Source: Pseudomonas sp. R5-89-07
GTDB taxonomy: Bacteria > Pseudomonadota > Gammaproteobacteria > Pseudomonadales > Pseudomonadaceae
DNA length: 64,000 bases
Reading direction: 5' to 3'
Assembly (NCBI RefSeq): GCF_003851685.1
Contig: NZ_CP027727.1
Span: 868,001 to 932,000 of the forward strand
Part shown: positions 37,387-46,797 of the stretch, one piece after another
How the letters are laid out: the number at the start of each line of letters is the position of its first letter
Position numbering within the stretch: the stretch's first letter is position 1
Position numbers and translations under genes: made by a program
Notes under the pieces: model-generated
What the model was told of the DNA's origin: nothing
The model's input: only the letters and a program-made list of their open reading frames with translations
Database searches by the model: none

Positions 37387-38744
37387 TGTTTGTTCTGGGC
37401 GGGTGACTGCAACTGGTCCAATCGATCTGTTTCTGGGGCTCCCTGGGACACACCACGAGAGTTTTCGGCCCGTGCTTTGCTGCGTTCAATGATGGTCAGA
37501 GGCGAGTTCTTGGCGAGTTGCTGACGCATGTCCAGTTCCATTTTGAGGTTGCCGATCTCCTGTTGTAGGGATGAGCTCTGCTGGCCGACTGCCTGCACGG
37601 CGAGGTCATTTGCCGCGACGTTCGGTTCCCGACTGCCTGCCATCAACGTGCGCTGCAGGGTCAGGGCTTTCTCCAGCACATCGGACAACGCGACTTCGGA
37701 AGCAAGCCGGCGAGCGAGTACGTCCTGGTCGCGCTCATCCTTGAGTGCTGCTACAACGCCTCGTGTGATGGGTAACGAGTTGCTGCTCGCTGCTTCCAGG
37801 TTTTCTAGCGACAGCGTTTTGCTTCCGCTCAGCAGTTCCTGCAGGGCCTTCAGCTTGGTTTCGTACGTTTCCTGGATCAGCGGCGTGAGGCCGACGCCTG
37901 CGGCTGTCACCGTTTTAGGGCAGCTGTCACAGGTCTGCTGTTGTTGTTCACCCAGGACACGAGTGGCAAAGGTGGTGGCTTCTTGGGGCGATGACCAGAC
38001 ATTGCACACCATGCCGTTGTTGCAGTTCGCTTTGCTGATGGATGCGGTGTCGCCGGCCGCGCGCTTGTTCAGAAGGTTGTAGCCCGCCTTGGTGACGTCG
38101 CCTACGATACGAATTGGCTTTTGACCGGAACCACCTGCTCTATCACCACCAACCCAAGTGACGCCATCGTTGCCACCTTTCTTTTCGACTTGTTCCACCG
38201 CCGATACTGCGTCCGTGTTGGATGTTAGCGCCTGACTCATAGCCTGACCTTCAGCAAGCTTGCCCCAGCCCATTTGGTTACCGGCGATATCCGCCATTTT
38301 TTCGCCAATGGCGCGGCAGGTGCCTTTGGAGCGGTCGAAGTCCAAGCGGGCCTGCAAAATGCCGTTGGTTATGAGGTTGTATAGCGCCGGGTTCGCACGT
38401 TGAAGAATCAGTGCCGGCAGCGAAGCCACGGCGCTGGTGGCGCTCTGTACCACCGAGCTCATGATGTTTTTGAAGCCGGAAGTGGCACCATTCAATTGGT
38501 TTTCTAGGGTTGTGCTCAGGCTCATGTTTCCGCAGATCAGGTTGGTATTCCAACCGCCTCCCACAGAAATACTATCCATGTTGCCTGCGCTCCCCATGGT
38601 TACTGCGTTGCCGCCGCCAATGCTATACAGCACGTTGTCCCCAATAACGCTTCCGGAGGATGAGACGTTGATTGGATCAGCAGAGAGCGCTATTGCACTG
38701 CTGAGGCTGCAGGCGAGCCCTATCGCCAAGGTAGTGAGTTTCAT
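37383..38744 (-). CDS. Integrating conjugative element protein, TIGR03755 (PFL_4711) family
   Basis: A 453-residue exported protein: signal peptide MKLTTLAIGLACSLSSAIALS-AD, cysteines in SKGTCRAIGEKMADIAGNQMGWG and DSCPKTV, and a C-terminal helix-rich, Gln-rich part. The layout and its position between the TIGR03756-type gene and a small membrane protein fit the PFL_4711 family, a secreted component of integrative-element conjugation. The ATG at 38744 has CGGAG 7 bases upstream; 38768 is an alternative that overlaps the upstream stop. Confidence 0.8.
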   Translation of the reverse strand: MKLTTLAIGLACSLSSAIALSADPINVSSSGSVIGDNVLYSIGGGNAVTMGSAGNMDSISVGGGWNTNLICGNMSLSTTLENQLNGATSGFKNIMSSVVQSATSAVASLPALILQRANPALYNLITNGILQARLDFDRSKGTCRAIGEKMADIAGNQMGWGKLAEGQAMSQALTSNTDAVSAVEQVEKKGGNDGVTWVGGDRAGGSGQKPIRIVGDVTKAGYNLLNKRAAGDTASISKANCNNGMVCNVWSSPQEATTFATRVLGEQQQQTCDSCPKTVTAAGVGLTPLIQETYETKLKALQELLSGSKTLSLENLEAASSNSLPITRGVVAALKDERDQDVLARRLASEVALSDVLEKALTLQRTLMAGSREPNVAANDLAVQAVGQQSSSLQQEIGNLKMELDMRQQLAKNSPLTIIERSKARAENSRGVSQGAPETDRLDQLQSPAQNKQ

Positions 38745-38764
38745 GCTTTGCTCCGATCGCTGTT

Positions 38765-39706
38765 TCATTGGAAGTCCGTACTGCCGAGGAAGGTCTGGCC
38801 ACGACGCTGGCAGCACGAATAAGGGCGCCAGAGTGCCCAGGCGTAGCCGCCATCCTGCGCATCGATGTTCGGACCGATGGTGGGAAAGGTTGCGCAAGTC
38901 GGGTTGAGGACTGGGGTGAGCTCTTGCCACTTGCCAGTGGACGCGTCACCTTCGCGTAACGGCCCCGCAGGCCAGTAGCCGGGGTATGGAAGGGCGAGCA
39001 TCGGCAAGTAGACATGTACCTGGCCTGGACGGGTAACCACGTCGCCGGCACGCTGCGCAATAACTGCGCCCGTTTTGTAGTCGTCAGTCTGGTTAAGGAA
39101 GCCGCTACGTGGGTAGACGTTCCCCCAACTGCTTGCTGAGAGCAGGCTACCGACTTCACGCATACCCGGAATGAGCGCTTCGGGGTATACGGATTCTGGG
39201 ACGCCGTATCTCCAAGCAATGGGGTCAAGGGTGCTGAGAAAGTAAGGCACAAGCGGTAAGGTTGCGCCTTTGCATACATAGCCCGAGGCTCTGGCAAACT
39301 GACTCAACGTCGCACCACCTGGATGGCCGATGACATCGGCTTCCTTAAATTTGATGATGTTGTTCTCGGCAACGTGATTGGTAGTGCCGTCGTTACCCGC
39401 TTGGGCGATCGGATTCGGGGTGCCAAGAGGTGACATCTCGATCCAAGGGTTCATCCCGGTATTCGCATATGCAGACACCACAGCGTCCGGTACGTAGTGA
39501 CGAACCTTGGTCGAGGTTTTGACTTTGCATCCGAATGGTGTGCAGAGCAGCCAATAGCAGATGCCGACTACTTTGTACTCCAGGCAGGTTGGTGACAGGG
39601 TCGAGGCAATAATCGCTGCCGAGTTGATCGCAGCCGATGCACTGAATGACAGGCTGAAAGTGATAGCCAGCGACAAAGGCCGGATCGCAAAACGTGAGCG
39701 TCTCAT
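38765..39706 (-). CDS. Integrating conjugative element protein, TIGR03756 (PFL_4710, TraU-like) family
   Basis: A 313-residue exported protein: signal peptide ending ...FSASA-AIN, then CLEYKVVGICYWLLCTPFGC, the cysteine pattern of TraU-like proteins, and a C-terminal WALWRPYSCCQRRGQTFLGS. TraU-like proteins act in the periplasm in DNA transfer. It overlaps the TIGR03757-type gene by four bases. Confidence 0.85.
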   Translation of the reverse strand: MRRSRFAIRPLSLAITFSLSFSASAAINSAAIIASTLSPTCLEYKVVGICYWLLCTPFGCKVKTSTKVRHYVPDAVVSAYANTGMNPWIEMSPLGTPNPIAQAGNDGTTNHVAENNIIKFKEADVIGHPGGATLSQFARASGYVCKGATLPLVPYFLSTLDPIAWRYGVPESVYPEALIPGMREVGSLLSASSWGNVYPRSGFLNQTDDYKTGAVIAQRAGDVVTRPGQVHVYLPMLALPYPGYWPAGPLREGDASTGKWQELTPVLNPTCATFPTIGPNIDAQDGGYAWALWRPYSCCQRRGQTFLGSTDFQ

Positions 39707-40131
39707 CGTGACAGGCTCCGTGCTCGTTCGATCAACGCGACGGCTTTAGCTACGTCAGGCTCGCCGTACACGACGTAGCGACGATCTACGACCACGGCTG
39801 GGAGTTTTTCGACTCGCAGGCTCCAGGCGTCTGTGACGCCCTGCTGGGCCTGGGCCAGCTCGTTTTGCAGATGCTTCCCTGCAGGGCTGACCAGGTAGCG
39901 TTGAATGGCCGCTTCTGCCTGGCGTGGATCGGCGGGTAGTTGTCTAGAAAGTAGTTCTTCAAGGCGCTGCTGATCATCCAGGAAGATGACGCGAGCGCCA
40001 GAAGGTGCGGATACTGGATGTGCTCGGTTTGTAATGACCCACGTCTCCGCGTGGGACGCAGTGGACAAGAACAGTAGCAGTGAAAACAGCCAGCGCCGCG
40101 TTTCGCTAAGGTGGGTAAGGATCTGGAGCAT
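39703..40131 (-). CDS. Integrating conjugative element protein, TIGR03757 (PFL_4709, TrbC-like) family
   Basis: A 142-residue exported protein: signal peptide ending ...STASHA-ET, and a C-terminal VEKLPAVVVDRRYVVYGEPDVAKAVA segment typical of the thioredoxin-like TrbC/TIGR03757 group, without a CxxC pair. First gene of the visible T4SS tail; the genes normally upstream (VirB4/TraC, TIGR03752 and others) are absent. Confidence 0.82.
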   Translation of the reverse strand: MLQILTHLSETRRWLFSLLLFLSTASHAETWVITNRAHPVSAPSGARVIFLDDQQRLEELLSRQLPADPRQAEAAIQRYLVSPAGKHLQNELAQAQQGVTDAWSLRVEKLPAVVVDRRYVVYGEPDVAKAVALIERARSLSR

Positions 40132-40903
40132 GGCACCGTACCTGATATGGATTCAGGTACAGAAAACCGGATGGCTGTCTTGAGCGCAGTAAGAAATAGG
40201 AATTTGGAGCCTTCGGGTATTTGAGAGCGACGAATTCGTGTGGGTTGGATTTGAGATGGCACTTGGTCGGCTCAAATTGACGACGCCGCGAGTACGCAGT
40301 TAACTGGCTATCAATACAGTAATTTCGGGCCGGTTTTATGAGCGTTACCCTTCCCGGTCCCGTTATCAACGATAGTAGTGCGAAACACCTTATTTGTGTC
40401 AGGTCTCAGCTAGCTTACCTTCTCCTGCGGCCGATTACCTTGAGAGATTAATATCGCTAGATGAGTTATTCGCCCGTCGCACATGTATTTGGCCAAGATC
40501 ATGGGGCGACAGCACGCAAGTTGCTGCGCTCAACGCCAAATAGGTTTGCAAACATCTGCATATCCGCGACAAACAGATGGCGTTGCACCGAATATTTCTA
40601 ATAACTACCGATAGAAACGCCAGCATTGAATGGGTCCCGTTTTGGATTTGCATATCGCAATATCAGTTGAACTTCAAAATTCCGAGCATGCTGGTACTGC
40701 TTCTAGGTGGAGTGAATATTTGTACTCTCACATATTCGAGTGGGCGGGGTTGCTAATGCTGTCGCGCATAACAATCTCCACAGTCGAGTTATACTATGGA
40801 ATAAGGGCGGCTGTACTAGCGATGTCGCATTGATCGAGAATAACAAAATTAACGCTGTAAGAAGCGAAGGAGGTTCGATTTTCTGTAATGCTAAAAGGGA
40901 GCC
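40132..40903. other. Non-coding junction between conjugation genes and cargo
   Basis: 772 bases, AT-rich, with only short open frames lacking ribosome sites or family signals (for example 40630-40833). No repeat, attachment site or tRNA fragment was recognised. This is where the conjugation module breaks off. Confidence 0.5.
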
Positions 40904-42016
40904 TTAAACATCATGTTCGCCTGGTTGTAGTGTTTTCAGTATATTATTAAGCTTGTTTTTTGCATCTTCCAATTTTTTCTGCTTTACTGTTAGTACCTCG
41001 GCCATACGTTGAAGGACCTTCTCCCGGTTGGTTAGTTCTGCCTGCTTTCTATTTTGCTCTGCTTGTCGATGAGCTAAATTTTTAACATTTTGCAGAAATA
41101 GCTCGTTTTTCTTTTCATATAGGCGCTCTAGCTCTTGCAATTGTAATTCTTTAGATTCCAAAGTTTCTTGGTGAAGTTTGCTTTGTTTTCTTTGTGTCGT
41201 CATCTCTACTGCCAAATCTGACAGTTTATCAAGTTCCTGAAGTACGGTTTCCCCGTCGTCCACTGGAGCTTTGCTGTCAAGAGTGTCTGTTGCTGGAAGC
41301 CAGGATATCTCGTTTGAGAGAGTTGACGCAGCTGAAAAATTCATTGGTTGATCATCAGCCACTTGATAAGTGGGCTCCTGAATCAACTCATCTTGAACCG
41401 TAGTGGATTGAAGGGGGGAGGCTACAGCAGAAGAAGCCATATCTGTGTAAGTGGATGCGGCAGGGACGGTTTCGGCAGGTTCTGACAGGGGCACAGCTGT
41501 TTTCTCCTCAATCTCTCGAGCCGGCTGTTCTGTGGGCGCTTCCGATTGTTCAACACTCGAATAACTTACAGGTGTGATTTCTGTCTGAAATGCAGGCCCG
41601 TAAGGGGTTAAAGGTTGAAAACTAAATAGCTTAGTAATTTGGGCTTCCGTGATGTCCAGAGTATTGTGCATATTCAACACGGTCGGCGAAATAATCAATT
41701 CACTTGAGTCTAATAGGTGAAAACTGGTATTAGTGGTACTCGTCTCGCCTGTAAATGCCTCTTGCAGAATAAGGCCGAACACTTCCGAAGCTCTTTCCCA
41801 ATGTTCGTTGGTTGTAAGAGGGCGGAGTAAGCTGTGGCCATCGTCATCGGGATGCAGTGACGTCAGATAGACCCGGGTAGAGTTGTCGTCGATCTTTTCG
41901 TTCAGACTGTAAACGAGAAAGTTTTGCTCGATGTCGTGGACCGCGAAGCTACATAAATGCACAGCCGTCAGCGTGCTTTCGTTGTCGTGTTGGATTGAAA
42001 AAGTTGATACCAGCAT
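40904..42016 (-). CDS. Hypothetical protein with C-terminal coiled coil
   Basis: Not recognised. The 370-residue protein (start MLVSTFSIQH, GGAG upstream) has an N-terminal globular part of about 120 residues, a central Pro/Thr/Glu-rich stretch (about 140-270) and a long heptad-rich C-terminus (about 275-365: LQELERLYEKKNELFLQNV and following). No signal peptide or membrane segment, so it is probably a cytoplasmic scaffold or regulatory protein. It faces away from the ABC operon, with palindromes between. Confidence 0.65.
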   Translation of the reverse strand: MLVSTFSIQHDNESTLTAVHLCSFAVHDIEQNFLVYSLNEKIDDNSTRVYLTSLHPDDDGHSLLRPLTTNEHWERASEVFGLILQEAFTGETSTTNTSFHLLDSSELIISPTVLNMHNTLDITEAQITKLFSFQPLTPYGPAFQTEITPVSYSSVEQSEAPTEQPAREIEEKTAVPLSEPAETVPAASTYTDMASSAVASPLQSTTVQDELIQEPTYQVADDQPMNFSAASTLSNEISWLPATDTLDSKAPVDDGETVLQELDKLSDLAVEMTTQRKQSKLHQETLESKELQLQELERLYEKKNELFLQNVKNLAHRQAEQNRKQAELTNREKVLQRMAEVLTVKQKKLEDAKNKLNNILKTLQPGEHDV

Positions 42017-42105
42017 GTGCTCTCCATCGGGTTGAGGAATCATAGGGTACAGGATATGACGACTGGACCCCGCAGCGATCTAAGATGTTGCGCATTTGCT
42101 GATGG

Positions 42106-42140
42106 GATAAATCTGAATATCAATCAGATTTATCTGATTG
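42106..42140. promoter_or_regulatory. Overlapping perfect palindromes, probable operator
   Basis: GATAAATCTGA (42106-42116) pairs with TCAGATTTATC (42124-42134), and CAATCAGAT (42121-42129) pairs with ATCTGATTG (42132-42140). Both are perfect and share an arm. They lie between the coiled-coil gene and the ABC operon, a place for a divergent regulator. Confidence 0.6.
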
Positions 42141-42300
42141 AGTCTGTTCTTCTCAGCAGCCGCACGACGCAAGCTTTATCGTCGGCCTAACTTATAAATT
42201 ATGCGGCCTTCGTCGCTCGCATGTGGGTCGGCATGCATCTGTGCGCTTTTTTATGCGCGGCGTACGACTTATCAAATACAGTTTTTGAAAAGGGGAAGCC

Positions 42301-43224
42301 ATGATCGAAATACTCAATCTTACCAAGCGCTTCTCTCGGCATATTGCGGTAGATAATCTCTCTCTTCACGTCGGATCCGGGGAGGTTTTGGGCGTTCTGG
42401 GAGTCAATGGCGCAGGCAAGACCACGACAATGAGAATGCTGACAGGGTTTCTGGCACCCACCTCAGGTACGATTCGTATTTTGGGGCTCGATGTTCGGAG
42501 GCAGACTCTCCAAGTGCAGCAGCAAATAGGCTACCTGCCGGAAGGGGCGCCCTGTTACGTGGAGATGCGAGTAGGAGGATTTCTTGAGTTTATTGCCGGT
42601 GCCCGAGGATACCGTGGCGCCGAAAGGCGTGAGCGAGTGGAGCGTGCGATAGACATGCTGGAGTTGGGGGGGGTTGTTGGATTGCCCATTACGCAATTGT
42701 CGAAAGGATTTGTCCGTCGTGTTGGGCTGGCGCAGGCGATCTTGCACGACCCAAAGATATTGATCTTGGACGAGCCTACAGATGGGTTGGATCCGAATCA
42801 AAAACACAAGGTGCGCGAGCTGATCCGGAGGTATGGGCAGGACAAAACAGTCGTTATCTCTACGCATTTGCTTGAAGAGGTTTCGGCAATCTGCAGTCGT
42901 GCCGTGATATTAGGTGCAGGTAAGGTCTTGGCGGATAGTTCGCCTGAAGAATTGCGAAGGCGTTGTCGTTATTACCAAGCCGTCACGCTATTGATTGATG
43001 GACCTATAGACCTGATGGCCCTAGCAATGCTGCCGGGAGTTGCCGGAGTGGAGGAAAGGAAGACTGGGCATTGTTTTACAATACTGGCCCGACCAGGTGC
43101 AGTGATTTTTCCGGCGGTAAGCGCGTTGGTAGCAAGTCGTGGTTGGCAGGTCAAAGCATTGGAGCTGGAGAGAGGGCGTCTGGATGAAGTTTTTAGGAAG
43201 ATAACCAAGGCAGGTAAGCCATGA
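42301..43224 (+). CDS. ABC transporter ATP-binding protein (GldA-like)
   Basis: A 307-residue export-type ATPase: Walker A GVNGAGKTTTM (about 38-48), signature LSKGFVRRVGLAQAI (a LSKGF variant of LSGGQ, as in the GldA group), Walker B ILILDEPTDGLDP, and switch histidine in STHLLEEV. GGGGAAG precedes the ATG. It overlaps the permease gene by four bases. An 8-G tract (42666-42673) lies inside the gene without breaking it. The GldA/GldFG-type system exports an unknown substrate here. Confidence 0.88.
   Translation: MIEILNLTKRFSRHIAVDNLSLHVGSGEVLGVLGVNGAGKTTTMRMLTGFLAPTSGTIRILGLDVRRQTLQVQQQIGYLPEGAPCYVEMRVGGFLEFIAGARGYRGAERRERVERAIDMLELGGVVGLPITQLSKGFVRRVGLAQAILHDPKILILDEPTDGLDPNQKHKVRELIRRYGQDKTVVISTHLLEEVSAICSRAVILGAGKVLADSSPEELRRRCRYYQAVTLLIDGPIDLMALAMLPGVAGVEERKTGHCFTILARPGAVIFPAVSALVASRGWQVKALELERGRLDEVFRKITKAGKP
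42666..42673 (+). repeat. G8 tract inside the ABC ATPase gene
   Basis: Eight consecutive G within codons for Gly-Gly-Val near residue 123; gain or loss of one would shift the frame. Confidence 0.8.
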
Positions 43225-43954
43225 CGCCGATATTCGTTATTTTTAAGCGCGAGTTGTGCGGCTATTTCGTCTCTCCTTTGGCCTATATATTTATTGAGGT
43301 GTTTCTGGTTCTGTCCGGCGTTCTTACATTTTATGTCGGAGGTTTTTTTGAGCGCAATCAAGCTGACTTGGTCTCTTTTTTGGTATCCATCCGTGGTTGT
43401 ATTTATTTCTGGCTCCTGCGCTCACTATGCGCCTTTGGGCTGAAGAGCGACAGTCCGGAAACATCGAATTACTGCTCACGTTATCGGTAGCAACGCGAAA
43501 TGTGGTGTTGGGGAAGTTTTTTGCCGCGTGGGTGGTGGCGGGAGTTAGTTTGCTTTTAACATTTCCGTTAGTGATTTCTGTAAATTATTTAGGTAACCCC
43601 GATAATGGAATTATCTTTGCGGGGTACATAGGTAGTTGGTTGCTCGTGGGGGCTTACCTTTCGATCGGTTCTTGTATGTCTGCGCTTGCTAAGAGTCAGG
43701 TAATCGCGTTGATTCTAACACTTGTCGTATGTTTTTTATTTGTCGTCAGTGGATTTCCCCTTGTACTGGACGCACTTAATCCATGGGCCCCGCAATGGAC
43801 TATTGATTTATTAGCTTCGATTAGCATTCTGGCTCGTTTTGAGGCAATCAGCAGGGGGGTAATTGATGTGCGCGATGCGCTATATTTTTTCAGTGCAATT
43901 GCGGCTTGGTTGACCGCTACCACCGTGGTCATCAATCTGAAGAAAGCGGAATAA
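43221..43954 (+). pseudogene. ABC transporter permease (GldF-like), frameshifted
   Basis: An ABC-2-type permease of about 244 residues split between two frames. The first part runs MTPIFVIFKRELCGYFVSPL to about DLVSF; the second continues GIHPWLYLFLAPALTMRLWAEERQ and ends VVINLKKAE. The frame changes at the T6 run 43376-43381, where one more T would restore SFFGIHPWLY. The heptamer at the shift is T TTT TTG in the zero frame, a classical -1 slippery sequence, so either a deletion, a sequencing error or programmed frameshifting is possible. Its place between the ATPase and GldG-like genes fixes the identity. Confidence 0.8.
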
Positions 43955-43963
43955 AGGAAGGAT

Positions 43964-45802
43964 ATGAGGCGAATTATATATTCTGGCACGGGGCTTCTAT
44001 TGATAGCTCTGTTTTTTTTGGCGTTCAATATGCTGGGTGGGCAGTGGCTGACTAACATTCGCTTGGACTTGACGGAGGATAAACTCTATTCCATCGGTTC
44101 GGATACCCAAAAAATAATTATGGGCTTAGAGAAGCCTATAGAGTTATACTTTTTTTACTCCAATTCCAGCTCAAGGGAGTTGAGCGCTATACGAAGTTAT
44201 GCATTGCGTGTAGAAGAGCTGCTCAAAGTGTACGAGCGAGAGGCTAAAGGATCAATTCGTCTGCATGTCATAGATCCTGTACCGTATTCCGATGACGAGG
44301 ATCGCGCAAATGGTTTAGGTCTTGAGCCTATGCTGTGGGGAGAGGGCGCTGCGCCCGTCTATTTGGGGCTGGCCGGCATCGACTCGCAGAATACCACCCA
44401 CGTTATTCCGTTTTTTTTTCCAGATCAAGAGAATAGACTTGAATATGAAATCAGCCGCCTTGTCCAGGTTCTAAATCAGCCTAAGCGTCCCGTAGTTGGG
44501 CTGGTTACAAGTTTGCCGTTAAATGGCGCTTACGATGTGCGTACGAAACGCATGGCCGAACGCTGGATGCTGGCCGAAGAAATAGGTCAAGCATACGATT
44601 TGCGAGAGGTAGCGGCGGATGTCAAGGAAATACCCAAAGATGTGAGTGTCTTGATGCTGGTTCATCCAAAGCAATTGTCAAAGGCAACGCTCTACGCCAT
44701 TGATCAGTTTGTTCTGAGGGGGGGCAAGTTGCTGGCTTTTATCGACCCATTGAGCGAGCTGGATCCCGGAGCCGAACACTTTGGTATTTTGAGTAAAGAC
44801 AAATCTTCTGATCTGGCACCACTGCTTGAAGCATGGGGGGTTCGGATGCAGACCGGAAAGATATTGGCTGACGGCGCCTACACCATGCTTGGTGGCACCG
44901 CAGAGGAAGTAGTAGCAACGCCACTCCCATTCACACTCAAGTTTTCAAGGAATGCATTCAATCAGAACGATCCGAGTACGGCCGGGCTGGAAGTTATAAG
45001 TATGAGTACCGCCGGCATAATAGAGTCAATACCAGGTGCTTCGACGCACTTTACTCCGCTCATACACAGCTCTGATTATGCGTTACCGATGGAGGTGAGC
45101 TATTTCGATAAATCAGATGATCATGATCGGCTGATGAAGATGCTAAAGCTCTTTACGCAACGATATATCGTGGCTGCCAGAATCCAAGGGCCGGTGGCAT
45201 CTGCTTTTGCTGATGGTATTGAAGATCATGAGGGGGGGGTTAAGCAGGCGAAGCAAATAAATGTCATTGTAGTAGCCGATACGGATCTACTGAGTGACTC
45301 GATGTGGCTGCACCAGCCGGACATCAGCGTAGGGCTGAAACCATGGTCGGACAACGCTGCGTTCGTGATGGGGGCACTGGATAGTTTAAGCGGATCGGAC
45401 ACGCTCAATGGCTTACGTGCTCGCGGGCGGCACGACCGCAGCTTTGTGCGTGTGGAGCAAATGCAGCGCAAGGCGCAAATGAGCGTTTTGGATAAGCAGT
45501 CTGCACTTCAGCAGCAGCTTGATGAAACCGAGCGCAAGATGCAGGATATACACACCTCAGCGGCCGAAAGCTCGGATGAATCTGAGGCGCGGCAACAGGC
45601 CATGATTCGAGAGTTTATGAGGAATAAAATCCATATCCGTAAACAGTTACGCGAGTTGCAATATGAGCTCAATAGCGATATTGGCGCTTTAGGACGACAA
45701 CTGAAAGTGATCAATATTGCTTTTATTCCATTCTTGCTAACGCTCTGCATGTTAATGATTTGCGGGATACGGCGTATCCGGATGCGGAGGCGGCCGTCTT
45801 AA
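43964..45802 (+). CDS. GldG-like ABC transport auxiliary protein
   Basis: A 612-residue membrane protein: N-terminal helix (about 7-25), then a GldG-type extracytoplasmic domain (LDLTEDKLYSIGSDTQKII, IELYFFYSNSS, VLMLVHPKQLSKATLYAIDQ, LRGGKLLAFIDPLSE), a coiled coil (about 510-590) and a C-terminal helix followed by RIRMRRRPS. AGGAAGG lies before the ATG, 9 bases after the permease. An 8-G tract (45232-45239) lies within it. No DUF4340-type partner, common in this kind of operon, follows. Confidence 0.85.
   Translation: MRRIIYSGTGLLLIALFFLAFNMLGGQWLTNIRLDLTEDKLYSIGSDTQKIIMGLEKPIELYFFYSNSSSRELSAIRSYALRVEELLKVYEREAKGSIRLHVIDPVPYSDDEDRANGLGLEPMLWGEGAAPVYLGLAGIDSQNTTHVIPFFFPDQENRLEYEISRLVQVLNQPKRPVVGLVTSLPLNGAYDVRTKRMAERWMLAEEIGQAYDLREVAADVKEIPKDVSVLMLVHPKQLSKATLYAIDQFVLRGGKLLAFIDPLSELDPGAEHFGILSKDKSSDLAPLLEAWGVRMQTGKILADGAYTMLGGTAEEVVATPLPFTLKFSRNAFNQNDPSTAGLEVISMSTAGIIESIPGASTHFTPLIHSSDYALPMEVSYFDKSDDHDRLMKMLKLFTQRYIVAARIQGPVASAFADGIEDHEGGVKQAKQINVIVVADTDLLSDSMWLHQPDISVGLKPWSDNAAFVMGALDSLSGSDTLNGLRARGRHDRSFVRVEQMQRKAQMSVLDKQSALQQQLDETERKMQDIHTSAAESSDESEARQQAMIREFMRNKIHIRKQLRELQYELNSDIGALGRQLKVINIAFIPFLLTLCMLMICGIRRIRMRRRPS
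45232..45239 (+). repeat. G8 tract inside the GldG-like gene
   Basis: Eight consecutive G coding for Gly-Gly-Val near residue 424 (DHEGGVKQ). Confidence 0.8.
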
Positions 45803-45957
45803 TCGCGGATTTTGGTGCTTCAGATAATATCTATGTTTCTCCGCCCTATGGCGATATCAATAGTTGCACTCTTTTTTTCTGCGCCCGTTTTTGACTAGGT
45901 TTTGCATGAAAAGTGGGTACGGTAAAATTGCCGCCATGATTGGCTAGAGATCCGCAT
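45803..45957. other. Intergenic spacer between GldG-like gene and IS remnant
   Basis: AT-rich, no gene visible. The left end of the insertion element is probably in here, but no clear terminal repeat was found. Confidence 0.4.
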
Positions 45958-46797
45958 GCAGTGCGTTACGAACTTTCCGATGCATCCTAGAATCGATCAA
46001 GGATCTGGTTTCTTCCGAGTAGAAAATGGGTCAACCACACAGCGATGATCGTCTAGAACTTTATGGATCCTTTGGATCCTGTGCTCGGGCGCTGCATGGC
46101 GTGGCCTGCCTGAACGATTTGGGCCTTGGTAGACGGTGTATCAGCATTTTTGTGCTGGCGCGATGGCGGTACGTCCGGCCAGATACTGGAACGTTCGCAT
46201 ATCAAGTGGAGTCAGGACGACTGATCGATCTGGGGCACCTGGATTATCGATTCATAGCGGAACGTGCAACCCGATCCTCTTCAGGTGTCGGAAAGAAAGG
46301 CTGAAGAACCAATAGACCCTGCCTTGGGGCGCAGTCGAAGCGGCCTGACAAGTTTCACGTGACCTGCGACGCCAATGGCGTGACATTACGCTTCATGCCC
46401 CGCCGGGGGCGCGCCGGCGATATCGCTCACGTCCGGCCGCTACTGGAGCAAGTAGGAATTACCGGTAAGCTAGGGCGATTACGCAAGCAGAGCTGCTGGT
46501 ACTGGCTGACAAAGGCCATGACGCAGAACACCTACCTTACTACAGCGACCGTTACCGGATGCAACCAGATCCACTTGCGCGCCATGCCGCGCAAAATCAG
46601 ACCAGGCTGCCTCGATTATCTGATAGTCCAAAATATCGGCAACGGAATATCATTGAACGGGTAATTTTGCTGACCAAAAAAGAACCGCAGAGTCGCACTT
46701 GCTGCGACAAGCTGGCGAAAAGTTTTGCAGCCATGGTATCGCTGGCCTGCTACCTATATTGTATGCGGCGCTGCTTTTCATACAAACCTAGCTATCT
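45958..46797 (+). pseudogene. Decayed IS5-family transposase
   Basis: Pieces of a DDE transposase appear in several frames: RYELSDAS, GQPHSDDRL, CSGAAW-like residues, ATRSSSGVGKKG, CDANGVTLRFMPRRG, RAMPRKIRPGCLDYLI, PKYRQRNIIERV and DKLAKSFAAMVSLACYLYCMRR. In-frame stops (TAG near 45986 and others) and frameshifts break it, so it cannot be functional. The boundaries are approximate and the inverted repeats were not identified. Confidence 0.82.

Noticed and set aside
40630..40833. 67-codon plus-strand frame in the junction region
   Set aside because: No ribosome site and no similarity; composition like non-coding sequence.
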